Below are positions 43,995 through 53,018 of a stretch of DNA of 64,000 nt, in pieces. A program made the translations under genes and the position numbers. The DNA comes from Flavipsychrobacter sp. GTDB lineage: Bacteria > Bacteroidota > Bacteroidia > Chitinophagales > Chitinophagaceae. The notes beneath the pieces were generated by a model. The model searched no databases and was not told the DNA's origin. It saw nothing but the letters and a program-made list of their open reading frames with translations. The number at the start of each line of letters is the position of its first letter. The first letter of the stretch is position 1. The stretch spans positions 1-64,000 of the forward strand of contig JARLGY010000037.1 of NCBI GenBank assembly GCA_031292525.1, read 5' to 3'.

Positions 43995-46409
43995 TTAATT
44001 TGTTAAGGATTTTTGTAAAAAAGCTTGTGCTATATGTTGTGACAATTTCGCTTCGGCACTGCAAATATTTCCAATACCTTTTATCAACGCATCTGCATTA
44101 AATGAAATGCTGTCAATGCCCTGTTCAACAAGGAACTGTGCAAATTCAGGATAATCACTTGGTGCCTGGCCACAGAGCCCTATCTTGGTTTGCATCCTTT
44201 TTGCCTTCTCAATCACCATCCTAATCATTTCTTTTGCTGATTTATTCTGTTCACTAAACAGATCCGCTATAATGGCTGAATCGCGGTCTATACCTAGTGT
44301 CAGTTGGGTCAGATCGTTTGAGCCAATTGAAAAGCCATCAAATACTTCGGCAAAATCTTCGGCCTGTATTACATTACTCGGTATTTCAGCCATTACATAT
44401 ACCTCCAGTCCGTTTACGCCTTGCGTCAGTCCATACTCACGCATTACATTGATCACTTTCTTCCCTTCTTCTACCGTACGGCAAAAGGGGATCATGAGTT
44501 TTACATTAGTCAGTCCCATTTCGTTTCGTACTACCTTCATTGCCTCGCACTCCAACTGAAAACCTTCTTTATATCTTGGATTGTAGTAGCGTGATGCTCC
44601 CCTGAAACCGATCATAGGGTTGGCCTCTATGGGTTCAAAATCTTTACCACCCAAAAGGTTGGCATACTCGTTGGTCTTAAAATCGCTCATCCGTACTATC
44701 ACATCTTTCGGATAGAATGCTGCAGCAATGGTGGCTACACCTTGCGATAGTTTATCGATGAAATATTGTTTTTTATCGGGGTACTGGCTGGTGAGTTCTT
44801 CTATTTTATCCTTTGTTTCTTTATCCGTTATTTCATCAAATTTTACAAGCGCTATAGGGTGCACCTTTACAGTGTCGTTGATGATGAATTCCAGCCGCAT
44901 TAAGCCAACACCATTATTCGGGTAAAATGAAAGTTTGAAGGCCTTACCCGGATCACCAACTATAAGCATAGGCTGTGTATGCTCCGGCATTTGAATGTTT
45001 TTTACATCGATCGCTGTTTCTTTCCAGGCGAGCTTACCAGCATATGCTGTCCCTGTTTCCCCTTCTGCGCAAGAAACTGTAATGATATCGCCATCCTTGA
45101 TCTGTGTTGTCCCGTTACCGGTACCCACAATAGCTGGTACGTCCATTTCCCTTGCTATGATAGATGCATGACTGGTGCGTCCCCCTTTGTCTGTAATTAT
45201 ACCTGCTGCCTTTTTAAGGATCGGGTCCCAATCAGGGCTGGTCAATTCTGTAACAACAATTTCTCCTGCCTGTAGTTTCTCTGCGTCATCAGGAGAGTGC
45301 AAAATGCGGGCAACGCCCGATGTTATTTTGCTGCCAATAGCTTCACCAGTGGTTAGTACGGAGCCCTTTTCGGTTATTTTAAATTCGTGAATAGTAATGC
45401 TATGTTCTCGGCTATGTACTGTTTCCGGTCGGGCTTGTACAATATACAGTTCGCCATTCAGCCCGTCTTTTGCCCATTCAAAATCCATTGGTTTCTGGTA
45501 GTGCTCTTCTATCAATAAGCCCCAGTTGGCAACCGCTATTATTTCAGGATCCGTCAAAACAAATTTTCTCCTTAAGTCTTCTGGTGTCTCAATGTTAATG
45601 GTCGTTCCTCCCTTATCGGAATAAACCATCGTCAGCAATTTTTCGCCTGTATTTTTTCGGATGATTGCTCTCTTCTTTGCTCTAAGCGACGGCTTAAATA
45701 CCAGGAACTCATCGGGCGTAACTGTACCCTGCACTATATTTTCACCTAGTCCCCAAACGCCTGCTATGTGTACAACATCCCTGAAGCCCGATTCGGGTTC
45801 CAATGTAAAACCTACACCAGAACAACCTTTATCCGAACGCACCATTTTCTGGATGCCGGCAGACAAAGCGATCTTGCTATGGTCGAACCCATTATCTTCC
45901 CGGTATTTGATCGCCCTATCGGTATACAAGGATGCAAAACATCTTTGTACAGCACCTACCAGTTCATCTTCTCCTTTTATGTTCAAGTACGATTCATGTT
46001 GCCCTGCAAAGCTGGCCTCAGGCAGATCTTCAGCAGTGGCGCTACTGCGTACTGCTACTTCAATTTCAGGGCCATTACTCAGGTTTGCATAAGATGAAAT
46101 GATCTCTGCGGCCAGATCAGGCGGGAATTTAGCTGTCTTAAAAAGATCGCGTGCTTTTCCGCCTATCTCATTTAGGTTAGCATAACCTTTCCTGTCCAGT
46201 TGTGCCATTAATTCCTTTAATGGTTCTGTAAGGTTATTGTGCGCCAGGAAATGCCAGAATGCCGCTGAGGTTGTTGCGTAGCCGTCGGGTATACTTATTC
46301 CTTTTGAAGAAAGGTGATTGAACATTTCACCTAACGATGCATTTTTGCCACCCACTTTCCCAATATCAGTGGCGCCTATTTCGCTAAACTTTAAAATATA
46401 TTTTGCCAT
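43995..46409 (-). CDS. ppsA: Phosphoenolpyruvate synthase
   Basis: An 804-residue PEP synthase, the usual length. The N-terminal ATP-grasp part has GKVGGKNASLGEMFNHL (17-33) and VAVRSSATAEDLPEASFAGQ (118-137). The swivelling phosphohistidine domain has GGRTSHASIIARE with H414. The C-terminal PEP-binding barrel has RMSDFKTNEYANLLGG, NPMIGFRGASRYY and GLCGQAPSDYPEF with the catalytic Cys. It converts pyruvate, ATP and water to PEP, AMP and phosphate. The ORF extends to a TTG at 46427, but that codon lies inside the promoter -7 box, so ATG 46409 is the start. Confidence 0.93.
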   Translation of the reverse strand: MAKYILKFSEIGATDIGKVGGKNASLGEMFNHLSSKGISIPDGYATTSAAFWHFLAHNNLTEPLKELMAQLDRKGYANLNEIGGKARDLFKTAKFPPDLAAEIISSYANLSNGPEIEVAVRSSATAEDLPEASFAGQHESYLNIKGEDELVGAVQRCFASLYTDRAIKYREDNGFDHSKIALSAGIQKMVRSDKGCSGVGFTLEPESGFRDVVHIAGVWGLGENIVQGTVTPDEFLVFKPSLRAKKRAIIRKNTGEKLLTMVYSDKGGTTINIETPEDLRRKFVLTDPEIIAVANWGLLIEEHYQKPMDFEWAKDGLNGELYIVQARPETVHSREHSITIHEFKITEKGSVLTTGEAIGSKITSGVARILHSPDDAEKLQAGEIVVTELTSPDWDPILKKAAGIITDKGGRTSHASIIAREMDVPAIVGTGNGTTQIKDGDIITVSCAEGETGTAYAGKLAWKETAIDVKNIQMPEHTQPMLIVGDPGKAFKLSFYPNNGVGLMRLEFIINDTVKVHPIALVKFDEITDKETKDKIEELTSQYPDKKQYFIDKLSQGVATIAAAFYPKDVIVRMSDFKTNEYANLLGGKDFEPIEANPMIGFRGASRYYNPRYKEGFQLECEAMKVVRNEMGLTNVKLMIPFCRTVEEGKKVINVMREYGLTQGVNGLEVYVMAEIPSNVIQAEDFAEVFDGFSIGSNDLTQLTLGIDRDSAIIADLFSEQNKSAKEMIRMVIEKAKRMQTKIGLCGQAPSDYPEFAQFLVEQGIDSISFNADALIKGIGNICSAEAKLSQHIAQAFLQKSLTN

Positions 46410-46424
46410 GGCTTGCTGTTTTAT

Positions 46425-46489
46425 CAAAATTGGAGTTAAGGTTAGAATTAAAAAATGATCGCAATCACATAGCTACTTGATGTGTATCA
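46425..46489 (-). promoter_or_regulatory. Regulon promoter 8 (ppsA operon)
   Basis: Distal dyad TGATGTGTATCA (46478-46489; with flanks TTGAT-N4-ATCAA, the textbook Fnr consensus), proximal dyad TGATCGCAATCA (46456-46467), both perfect. The -7 is CAATTTTG (46432-46425, 5 of 6). Standard spacing; leader about 11-16 nt. Confidence 0.85.
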
Positions 46490-46493
46490 AACT

Positions 46494-47792
46494 TTATTTA
46501 GTTAAAGATTTTGCCATAGAGCCGAATCTTTCATAGTAAGCCTTTTCAAGTGTTTCCTTATGGTCGGGATGTGCTATGCTCATTAGCAGTTTCGCACGCT
46601 GATCCATGTTTTTGCCATAAAGATTCACTACTCCATATTCCGTGGCCACGTAATGCACATGCCCCCGTGTGGTAACAACGCCGGCGCCAGGTTTTAGAAA
46701 AGGAACTATCCTTGAAATTCCCTTTTTAGTAGTGGACGGCATACCAATAATGGGTTTCCCCCCGTCAGACAATGCAGCACCGCGCATAAAGTCCATTTGC
46801 CCGCCAATACCCGAATACTGGTATGAGCCAATAGAGTCTGCGCATATTTGCCCCGTCATATCTATTTCTATTGCACTGTTGATAGCAACTACTTTGGGGT
46901 TTCTACGAATGATATCCGAATCATTGACAAATGACACATCCATCAAGTTCACATCGGGATTATTATCTACAAAATCATATATCTTGCGTGTGCCGAGTAT
47001 GAATGTGCCTACCAGTTTACCACGCTGTATTTTCTTGTGCTCATTAGTAATAATACCTTTCTCAACCAGAGGAATGATACCATCAGAAAACATTTCGGAG
47101 TGTATCCCCAGGCTTTTATGGTTCATCAGGCATTTTAAAACTGCATCTGGTACAGCGCCAATACCCATTTGCAGTGTCGCACCATCTTCAATGAGGGTAG
47201 CTATATTTGCTCCGATCTTGTTGGTTACCTCATCTGCTTCAGCGGCATAATCAACTTCTACCAAGTCAACATCCTGCCAGATTACAGTGTTAAATAACGA
47301 CGAATGAACAACACCATCGCCCAGCACCCGCGGCATTTTTGGATTGATATGGGCTATTACTTTGCGGGCATTACGCACTGCGCTTAATGCGGCGTCCACT
47401 GACGTGCCTAAAGTACAGTACCCCTGCTCGTCTGGTGGCGAAACTTGTATCAGGGCCACGTCAACAGGCAGTATTTTCCGGTCAAATAATTGCGGTATTT
47501 CGCTTAGAAAAACGGGAATATAACTACCATATTCACTATTGGCCCATTTCCTTATATTACCAGATACAAAAAGAGAATTAAGATAAAAACTTTGAAGTAC
47601 TGTGGGATGGTCCCAGTCTATATTCCCGTAGGTGCTTATGGAAGTAAGTTCCACATCATTAAGCACACTGGCCCTTGCAAGCAGGGCATTGATGAGAGTT
47701 ACGGGTGTCGCCGCACTTCCATGCATAAACACACGGTCGCCACTTTCTACTATTGATACAGCTTCTTCCGGGGAAACGATGTTAAGGTTCAT
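46494..47792 (-). CDS. Acetyl-CoA hydrolase/transferase family protein
   Basis: A 432-residue CoA-transferase of the acetate/4-hydroxybutyrate CoA-transferase type. Recognisable are VESGDRVFMHGSAATPVTLI, IQVSPPDEQGYCTLGTSVDA, LQMGIGAVPDAVLKCLMNHK, LGIHSEMFSDGIIPLVEKG (with the likely catalytic Glu), GIGGQMDFMRGA and THYVATEYGVVNLYGK-like RGHVHYVATEYGVVNL. It could swap CoA between acetyl-CoA and another acid, conserving energy when acetate is formed. It starts 24 nt after the single-domain Usp gene, so both depend on promoter 9. Confidence 0.88.
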   Translation of the reverse strand: MNLNIVSPEEAVSIVESGDRVFMHGSAATPVTLINALLARASVLNDVELTSISTYGNIDWDHPTVLQSFYLNSLFVSGNIRKWANSEYGSYIPVFLSEIPQLFDRKILPVDVALIQVSPPDEQGYCTLGTSVDAALSAVRNARKVIAHINPKMPRVLGDGVVHSSLFNTVIWQDVDLVEVDYAAEADEVTNKIGANIATLIEDGATLQMGIGAVPDAVLKCLMNHKSLGIHSEMFSDGIIPLVEKGIITNEHKKIQRGKLVGTFILGTRKIYDFVDNNPDVNLMDVSFVNDSDIIRRNPKVVAINSAIEIDMTGQICADSIGSYQYSGIGGQMDFMRGAALSDGGKPIIGMPSTTKKGISRIVPFLKPGAGVVTTRGHVHYVATEYGVVNLYGKNMDQRAKLLMSIAHPDHKETLEKAYYERFGSMAKSLTK

Positions 47793-47816
47793 CTGATATG
47801 ATGTTGTTGGATTTAT

Positions 47817-48224
47817 TTATGAGATCACTAAAACTGGTTTCTTGCAGTTAGTCAGCAAATGCGTGGCTATACTTCCCAAAAACATTTCTGCTAGCATGTT
47901 TTTGCTACGTCGCCCAACTACAAGAAGATCATAGTTTGCCTCAGCCAGTACCTCATCAATTTGTTGCCTGGGAATGCCGTATTCTTCCCTGTACACCACT
48001 TTTTCACCCAGATACTTAATAGCCGATTGTTTTATGGCTTCACTGTTTGCTTTCAATTCTTCATTCAATTGTATTTCATAGCCTGTGCCGGCATAAAGCA
48101 GTGTTTCGTCAATGACATGTACCACTGTGATCTCGTACTCCTTAAGAGAGTGGATGAAATCTTGCAGGGCCAAAAGCACCTTTTCAGTAAATGGCGAATA
48201 ATCAAGGCAAAGTAGGATACGCAT
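47817..48224 (-). CDS. Universal stress protein, single-domain, ATP-binding type
   Basis: A 135-residue single Usp domain: MRILLCLDYSPFTEKVLLAL at the start, VVHVIDETLLYAG, and near the end DLLVVGRRSKNMLAEMFLGS, which keeps the ATP-binding pattern G-x2-(G/S)-x9-G-S. This differs from the three two-domain Usps in the window, where the motif is broken. It precedes the CoA-transferase gene by 24 nt. ATG 48224 is 16 nt after the -7 box. Confidence 0.88.
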   Translation of the reverse strand: MRILLCLDYSPFTEKVLLALQDFIHSLKEYEITVVHVIDETLLYAGTGYEIQLNEELKANSEAIKQSAIKYLGEKVVYREEYGIPRQQIDEVLAEANYDLLVVGRRSKNMLAEMFLGSIATHLLTNCKKPVLVIS

Positions 48225-48239
48225 GGCTTATTTTTTCAC

Positions 48240-48304
48240 CAAAGCTACCGCACGCAGGTAATAACGGACATGATTGCCGTCATCATAAATAATGATCTTA
48301 GTGC
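48240..48304 (-). promoter_or_regulatory. Regulon promoter 9 (Usp and CoA-transferase)
   Basis: Distal dyad TGATCTTAGTGC (48293-48304, 6 of 8), proximal dyad TGATTGCCGTCA (48271-48282, 8 of 8), -7 TAGCTTTG (48247-48240, exact). Standard spacing. Confidence 0.82.
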
Positions 48305-48673
48305 ATGGCGACGGTCTATTTCTAACTTTCGATCCAGTTCCTTTTATTTTTCAAAGAAATGCTTTTTGCTGGGCAATCTTTCTATAAAAGAACTGTTTGG
48401 CAGTTTCAGCACATATTACATAAGACTCAACTATTAGCACCATCCAGTAATAATAAGAAAGAGGTAAGGGCATAAACCCAAATGGCTTACAATTGGAATA
48501 TAGGGTACCGCTAATGTTATACTTACAACCGCAAATGTTGCTATTAATAAATATATCCTTGGCAGACGTCCTCACCACGTTTTCTTCATAGCACAAAAAA
48601 CTCTTCCTACCTGAAAGCCAGCTTTTCAGTCTTTAATGCCCTGCCGGCCATTAAAGACTGAAGTGTAAGTTTC
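48305..48673. other. Non-coding spacer after the pyruvate kinase gene
   Basis: About 370 bp between the pyruvate kinase stop and promoter 9. It holds an inverted repeat CAGTCTTTAATG/CATTAAAGACTG (48627-48638 with 48649-48660) that could end the pyruvate kinase transcript, though no T-run follows. An 81-codon minus-strand ORF (48351-48596) is Cys/Tyr-rich without family resemblance and is probably not a gene. Confidence 0.5.
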
Positions 48674-50173
48674 TTATTCTAAAAATGCTTTTGCAACATG
48701 CAATGAGCGAAGTATTTTTCGTTTTTTGTCTTCATGGGCGGCCATTCTTTTGTCAATATCTTTTACAGTTTTTATTGCTTCCAGTATATGCGCTCCTTTA
48801 TTCAGCATTACGCACTCAGCCCGCACCGACTTTACTACGTCAGATATTTCTGCACGAGTAGCTATTCCATTTTTGATCTGTGTTTCTAATACTTGTGTCG
48901 CCCATATTACTGGTAGATGTGCCGCTTCTGCAAGCCATAATATTTCCTCTTGTACCTCAGCCATTCGCAGGTAGCCTATTGCCACCGCCAAATCACCACG
49001 TGCTATCATTATTCCGCAATGCTGGCTCCTCATAGCAGTAAGTAACAAAACGGGAAGGTTCTCAAACGCAAGATGGGTCTCTATTTTCAGGATGATGCCC
49101 AGGTCCTCCCGTTTTAGGTGCTTTAAATGTTCCTGCAGGATAATGATGTCATCTGGCCTTTGAATAAAGGAATAACCTACCATATCAGCATGTTGCGCAA
49201 TAAAGGGAAGATGTTCCAGGTCTTCTTTTGTGAATGCAGGGATATCCAGGTTGCTGTCAGGAAAATTCACGCCTTTTTCAGCTTTCAATTTGAATCCCTC
49301 TTCAGGCGCCATTGTAATTTCGACAACAATATTTTTGTTGTCGGCAGAAATAATAACCCCGCCAAGTTTTCCATCATCAAACCAAACGCGTTCATTACAT
49401 TTTACACAACCGAAAACTTCGGTTGATGTTAGCGATATTATTGGATGCTCCCCGTCGTAGCCTTCTATAGTCGCCTTTGTTAAGGTTAATGTGCTCCCCT
49501 TATATAGTAGTATGTATGGTGGTTTTATTTTGTCCTTTTGGCCGTTGGGGGCAGCTATTTTTCCCGTCCGTATCTTAGGGCCTTCAAGGTCCATGTACAC
49601 CTTCAATTTTTTGCCGGTCGAATGCCCTGCTTTTTTTACATGGTCTATCATGTTCTTCCACACACCGGGGTCATCATGAGCCGTATTGATACGGGCTATG
49701 TGCATACCGGTTCTCGCAAGGGCCAGTACCATGCCGTAATCGGCTCCTGCCTCTGTGGGTAGGGTAACCATGACCTTTGTTTGTCCTTCAAATGAAGCGG
49801 CGCCCAATAATGCAGTTGCATTATGTTTTAACAATGCAACGCTGGTTTTACAATTAGGGTATTCATTATCGATATATTTTGGCTTTATCCCCGCAAGAAC
49901 TGATAGCAAGTACCTGATCTTTTCCAGACTGTCAAGTGTATAAGATTCTGAATGGCTGTTAGATGATATTGCCATTTCTGAAAGATCTTTTTGCAAGGTG
50001 CTCATATCCTGGGAACGGATGGCGAGATAGTGTAGCAGGTTGCGGGCAGAATCAGCATGGTCGGGATAGATTTGTTTTAATAGTGCTTTATTGTCCAGTT
50101 CTGTTTTAATGGCCAGCTTTTCAAGCATCTCTATTTTTTGTAGAAGGTCTATTATTTTTTTCTGATGATACAT
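48674..50173 (-). CDS. Pyruvate kinase-like protein with N-terminal extension
   Basis: A 499-residue protein. Residues 1-125 are a helical extension not found in normal pyruvate kinases. The barrel then begins KVMVTLPTEAGADYGMVLAL (the usual TLGPAS is changed to TLPTEA), with GMHIARINTAHDD, YMDLEGPKIRTG, a B-domain, ILKIETHLAFENL (catalytic Lys and metal Glu), IMIARGDLAVAIGYLRMAEV and VIWATQVLETQIKNG. The C-terminal allosteric domain is absent; the chain ends soon after LNKGAHILEAIKTV. It probably still converts PEP and ADP to pyruvate and ATP, without the usual effector control. It follows the phosphofructokinase gene by 10 nt. Confidence 0.83.
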   Translation of the reverse strand: MYHQKKIIDLLQKIEMLEKLAIKTELDNKALLKQIYPDHADSARNLLHYLAIRSQDMSTLQKDLSEMAISSNSHSESYTLDSLEKIRYLLSVLAGIKPKYIDNEYPNCKTSVALLKHNATALLGAASFEGQTKVMVTLPTEAGADYGMVLALARTGMHIARINTAHDDPGVWKNMIDHVKKAGHSTGKKLKVYMDLEGPKIRTGKIAAPNGQKDKIKPPYILLYKGSTLTLTKATIEGYDGEHPIISLTSTEVFGCVKCNERVWFDDGKLGGVIISADNKNIVVEITMAPEEGFKLKAEKGVNFPDSNLDIPAFTKEDLEHLPFIAQHADMVGYSFIQRPDDIIILQEHLKHLKREDLGIILKIETHLAFENLPVLLLTAMRSQHCGIMIARGDLAVAIGYLRMAEVQEEILWLAEAAHLPVIWATQVLETQIKNGIATRAEISDVVKSVRAECVMLNKGAHILEAIKTVKDIDKRMAAHEDKKRKILRSLHVAKAFLE

Positions 50174-50183
50174 ACAGGCTCAT

Positions 50184-51164
50184 TTAAGATGCAAGCACAT
50201 CTGCCATTAAAAGAAGTTGTTTATCTATGCTAATAGTACCGGAGCATACATCAGCAAATGTTACGTAATTCAGTTTGCCATTCTTCATGCCCACCATTAT
50301 GTTTTTCTTACCTTTTAACAAAGCGAGCACTCCTTCATATCCTAAGCGGCTGGCAAGCACTCTATCGAAGCTACTGGGGCTACCACCTCTTTGCATATGG
50401 CCTAAAACACAAACCCGTATATCATAGTAATTGAACCTTGCTTTCATCTGCTCTGCCAATGCCGTAACTCCGTCTTTGTGGCACCCTTCTGCAACTATTA
50501 CTATCAGCGATTGTTTTTGCCTTACCCATCCCCGCTCTAATTTTGCAATTAGGTCGTCAAAACCAGTATCTATTTCAGGTACCATAATGGCTTCCACTCC
50601 TGAGGATATACCACATTGCGCTGCTATAAAACCGAAATCCCGTCCCATCACTTCTACTATGAACAGGCGATGGTGGGAATTAGCAGTATCACGTATTTTA
50701 TCAATAGCTTCCATTGCAGTATTGCATGCGGTATCAAATCCTATAGTATGATCTGTTCCATACACGTCATTATCAATAGTTTTAGGAATGCCAACGAAGG
50801 GGATGTCAAATTCAGAGGTAAAGACATTTGCGCCTTTAAAAGAACCATTTCCCCCTATTATAAATACAGCATCAATTTCTTTTGCTATCAGCTGTTCATA
50901 GGCCATCAGCCGCCATTTTTTTGTTAAGAACCTTTCACTGCGGGAAGTATGTATAATAGTTCCGCCACGTTGTATGATGTTACTGACAGATGTGGCATCG
51001 ATCTCCATAAAATCCCCATCAATAATGCCTTCAAAACCGTCATGAACCGCAAATGTTTTTAAGCCATTATTAGCAGCGGTTCTTACTACCGCCCTTATGG
51101 CAGCATTCATGCCCGGAGCATCACCACCACTCGTCATTACAGCTATAGTTTTATATCTTTTCAT
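50184..51164 (-). CDS. pfkA: 6-phosphofructokinase with atypical active-site residues
   Basis: A 326-residue phosphofructokinase: TSGGDAPGMNAAIRAVVR (11-28), FIIGGNGSFKGANVF (101-115), PKTIDNDVYGTDHTIGFDTA (127-146, catalytic Asp131), MGRDFGFIAAQCG and GHMQRGGSPSSFDRVLA. Two positions are unusual. The metal-binding aspartate of GGDG is Asn106 (GGNG), checked in the DNA, and the glycine of PGTIDND is Lys128. Gly107 indicates ATP use, while lysine in PKTIDND is typical of pyrophosphate-using and mixed clades. The phosphoryl donor is therefore uncertain. It lies between the nitroreductase and pyruvate kinase genes. Confidence 0.88.
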   Translation of the reverse strand: MKRYKTIAVMTSGGDAPGMNAAIRAVVRTAANNGLKTFAVHDGFEGIIDGDFMEIDATSVSNIIQRGGTIIHTSRSERFLTKKWRLMAYEQLIAKEIDAVFIIGGNGSFKGANVFTSEFDIPFVGIPKTIDNDVYGTDHTIGFDTACNTAMEAIDKIRDTANSHHRLFIVEVMGRDFGFIAAQCGISSGVEAIMVPEIDTGFDDLIAKLERGWVRQKQSLIVIVAEGCHKDGVTALAEQMKARFNYYDIRVCVLGHMQRGGSPSSFDRVLASRLGYEGVLALLKGKKNIMVGMKNGKLNYVTFADVCSGTISIDKQLLLMADVLAS

Positions 51165-51213
51165 TTACTTCCTTTTATCATTAGTTGAAAAAACAGTACT
51201 TGCCTGCAACTGG

Positions 51214-51804
51214 TTAGATATAGAAAACATTATCTTCAAGTCTTTTAGGTTCCCGTGGCAGTTCATCGCCAAAACCAATTACAAGAGCAAACTCCACCTC
51301 TTCTGCTGCAGGAATATTTAACAAGTAATAGTCTTTGGTTTGCATAACAAATTTTGCAAACCCTACCGGGCATGTATCCAATCCCATAGCCTTTGCTGCA
51401 AGTAGAATATTTTGTGCACACATGCCTACACTAAGTTTGCCCCAATCATCTTTACGTGGTGCTGTGATGAAGATGACTACCGGAGCATTATAAAAAATGT
51501 GGTCTTGTGTTTTTATAAGATCTATAACCTTAGAAAAATGAAAGTGGCTTAAAGTCATTTTTAGCAGGTCTTTTATTCTTACATGCTTTATTTGCTTTAT
51601 CGCTATCTCACTGATCTCTTTAGAAAACAACTCTATCTTTTCTTTGTCTGTAACAATATAAAATTTCCAAGGTTGGTTATTCATTGCAGATGGTGCCATA
51701 CGCCCAGCTGCAATCAATTGTTCAATAACCTCTTTGGCAACAGGTATGTCTTTATATTTTCTAACTGCCCTGCGTTCATAAATACTATTAAGTGTATCGT
51801 TCAT
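51214..51804 (-). CDS. Nitroreductase family FMN-dependent oxidoreductase
   Basis: A 196-residue nitroreductase fold protein: IYERRAVRKYKDIPVAKEVI (the SRRSxRxF-like FMN site), AGRMAPSAMNNQPWKFYIVT, GMCAQNILLAAKAMGLDTCP and EVEFALVIGFGDELPREPKR. Such enzymes reduce nitro compounds, quinones or flavins with NAD(P)H in the cytoplasm, and family members are often oxygen-regulated. It begins 34 nt after the DUF6600 protein's stop. No regulon promoter fits directly in front, so it is probably read from promoter 10 with pfkA and the pyruvate kinase gene. Confidence 0.88.
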   Translation of the reverse strand: MNDTLNSIYERRAVRKYKDIPVAKEVIEQLIAAGRMAPSAMNNQPWKFYIVTDKEKIELFSKEISEIAIKQIKHVRIKDLLKMTLSHFHFSKVIDLIKTQDHIFYNAPVVIFITAPRKDDWGKLSVGMCAQNILLAAKAMGLDTCPVGFAKFVMQTKDYYLLNIPAAEEVEFALVIGFGDELPREPKRLEDNVFYI

Positions 51805-51838
51805 ATCTTTGTATTTCTGATAATGATCTTGTGATTAA

Positions 51839-52828
51839 TTAGCGGGTCATAATAACAGGATGGTCAACAGGTACCTTCTTTACTGGTGGTTGTTGTGTGC
51901 CTGGCCTTTTTATAGTCGAAGGATTGAAATGTAAATTGTTTGATGGTGGATATCGTTGAAATAGCCCGTTCCATGCAGGGTTTTGGTTTTGCATATTTAT
52001 ATTAAACGGTCGTGGCTCAGTCCTGTGTACTTCTACTTCCTTAGGTCTCGTAATAGCACGGGGAGCTTCAATAACATGTGCCGGAACCAAGTGCCCGTCA
52101 TTTATCTCTTCAACTTTTGTTGGCAGGTAAACATTCATGAGGCTTTTGCTTGCCCGGTCTGTTCCGTGTACAGAAGTAATACCTATCGGGTAAAAATAGA
52201 TAGGTCGGCGTAGTAGCTCCTCCACATCCGCAGCACTCGGCCCGGAATAGTATTTTAAATTGTTGTATTCACTAGTGGTTGTTACAAAACGGGTAAGCTG
52301 GATAAGTTTATGGATACGATGTCGGCTTTTCAAAGAATTATAATACGACGACTTGTACAGGTATCGTGGACGTTTAAACATCCACCAGTTTTCAGGACAA
52401 TGATAACTTGCACCAATCCAGTCAATACCGGGGTATAATGGCGCCCAACCGCAATAGCCGTTACCCCACCGCCAAGCCACCCAGCCGGGCCCCCATTCAG
52501 TACCGGGTACCCATACCCAACAGTAATAATCATTGTATGTCCATCGGCCATAGTGGAAGCAGGCCCATCCCCAGATGTAATCTGACACCCAGGTGTTGCC
52601 ATATTCAGTCATTACCCAGTGTCCCGCAGTATAATAAGGTCTGAAGTCATTATCTACATCAGGCACCCAAACATAGCCATATTGCGAATCACTTATCCAT
52701 TGACCATACGGTGAAAGTTCATCATAAAAGTTCTGGTAGGATATTGATACTTCGATCTGGGCGATTGTTTGTTGAGAAAAAATGGGCATGCAGAATAATG
52801 CAGTTATTAAAAACAATATTTTTCTCAT
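51839..52828 (-). CDS. DUF6600/YXWGXW-type exported protein
   Basis: A 329-residue exported protein with a signal peptide (about 1-23, ending IAQ). Trp/Tyr-rich repeats follow (LSPYGQWISDSQYGYVWVP, YTAGHWVMTEYGNTWVSDY, WGWACFHYGRWTYNDYYCWV, WGPGWVAWRWGNGYCGWAPL), the DUF6600 hallmark. The C-terminal half is Pro-rich and basic with several PxxP stretches. It probably acts at the cell envelope; no activity is known. The ORF extends to a GTG at 52831, but ATG 52828 gives MRKILFLITALF. It leads the nitroreductase-PFK-pyruvate kinase transcript. Confidence 0.82.
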   Translation of the reverse strand: MRKILFLITALFCMPIFSQQTIAQIEVSISYQNFYDELSPYGQWISDSQYGYVWVPDVDNDFRPYYTAGHWVMTEYGNTWVSDYIWGWACFHYGRWTYNDYYCWVWVPGTEWGPGWVAWRWGNGYCGWAPLYPGIDWIGASYHCPENWWMFKRPRYLYKSSYYNSLKSRHRIHKLIQLTRFVTTTSEYNNLKYYSGPSAADVEELLRRPIYFYPIGITSVHGTDRASKSLMNVYLPTKVEEINDGHLVPAHVIEAPRAITRPKEVEVHRTEPRPFNINMQNQNPAWNGLFQRYPPSNNLHFNPSTIKRPGTQQPPVKKVPVDHPVIMTR

Positions 52829-52841
52829 CACAGACTTTTTC

Positions 52842-52906
52842 CAAAACTACATACTGTGTATAGGTTGATTAATGACCTTGGTCAGCAACAACACAAACCT
52901 TCGTCA
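52842..52906 (-). promoter_or_regulatory. Regulon promoter 10 (DUF6600, nitroreductase, PFK, PK)
   Basis: Distal half-matched dyad AAACCTTCGTCA (52895-52906, 6 of 8), proximal dyad TGACCTTGGTCA (52873-52884, 8 of 8 and fully self-complementary in the outer bases), -7 TAGTTTTG (52849-52842, exact). Standard spacing. Confidence 0.82.
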
Positions 52907-52953
52907 TAGTTCAGGCGGGGGCACATGCCTATTCAATGATGTATTAAATAGTG

Positions 52954-53018
52954 TGACTATTATCTATTAATAGCATGATTAATGTCACCTCATCATGTAT
53001 TTAAAAGGGCTATCCTTA
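52954..53018 (+). promoter_or_regulatory. Regulon promoter 11 (DUF6629 protein)
   Basis: Distal dyad TGACTATTATCT (52954-52965, 7 of 8), proximal dyad TGATTAATGTCA (52976-52987, 8 of 8), weak -7 TATCCTTA (53011-53018, 4 of 6). The ATG is about 120 nt away, much further than at other regulon promoters; a second -7-like TAGTTTAG lies at 53104-53111. Confidence 0.6.

Noticed and set aside
48351-48596. Minus-strand ORF of 81 codons between pyruvate kinase and promoter 9
   Set aside because: Cys/Tyr-rich, lacks promoter or recognisable pattern; likely chance.
51818-51835. TGAT-N4-ATCT and TGAT-N4-TGAT in front of the nitroreductase gene
   Set aside because: At the fixed spacing the -7 box would fall inside the gene and no TAnnTTTG is there; the gene is better placed in the transcript from promoter 10.
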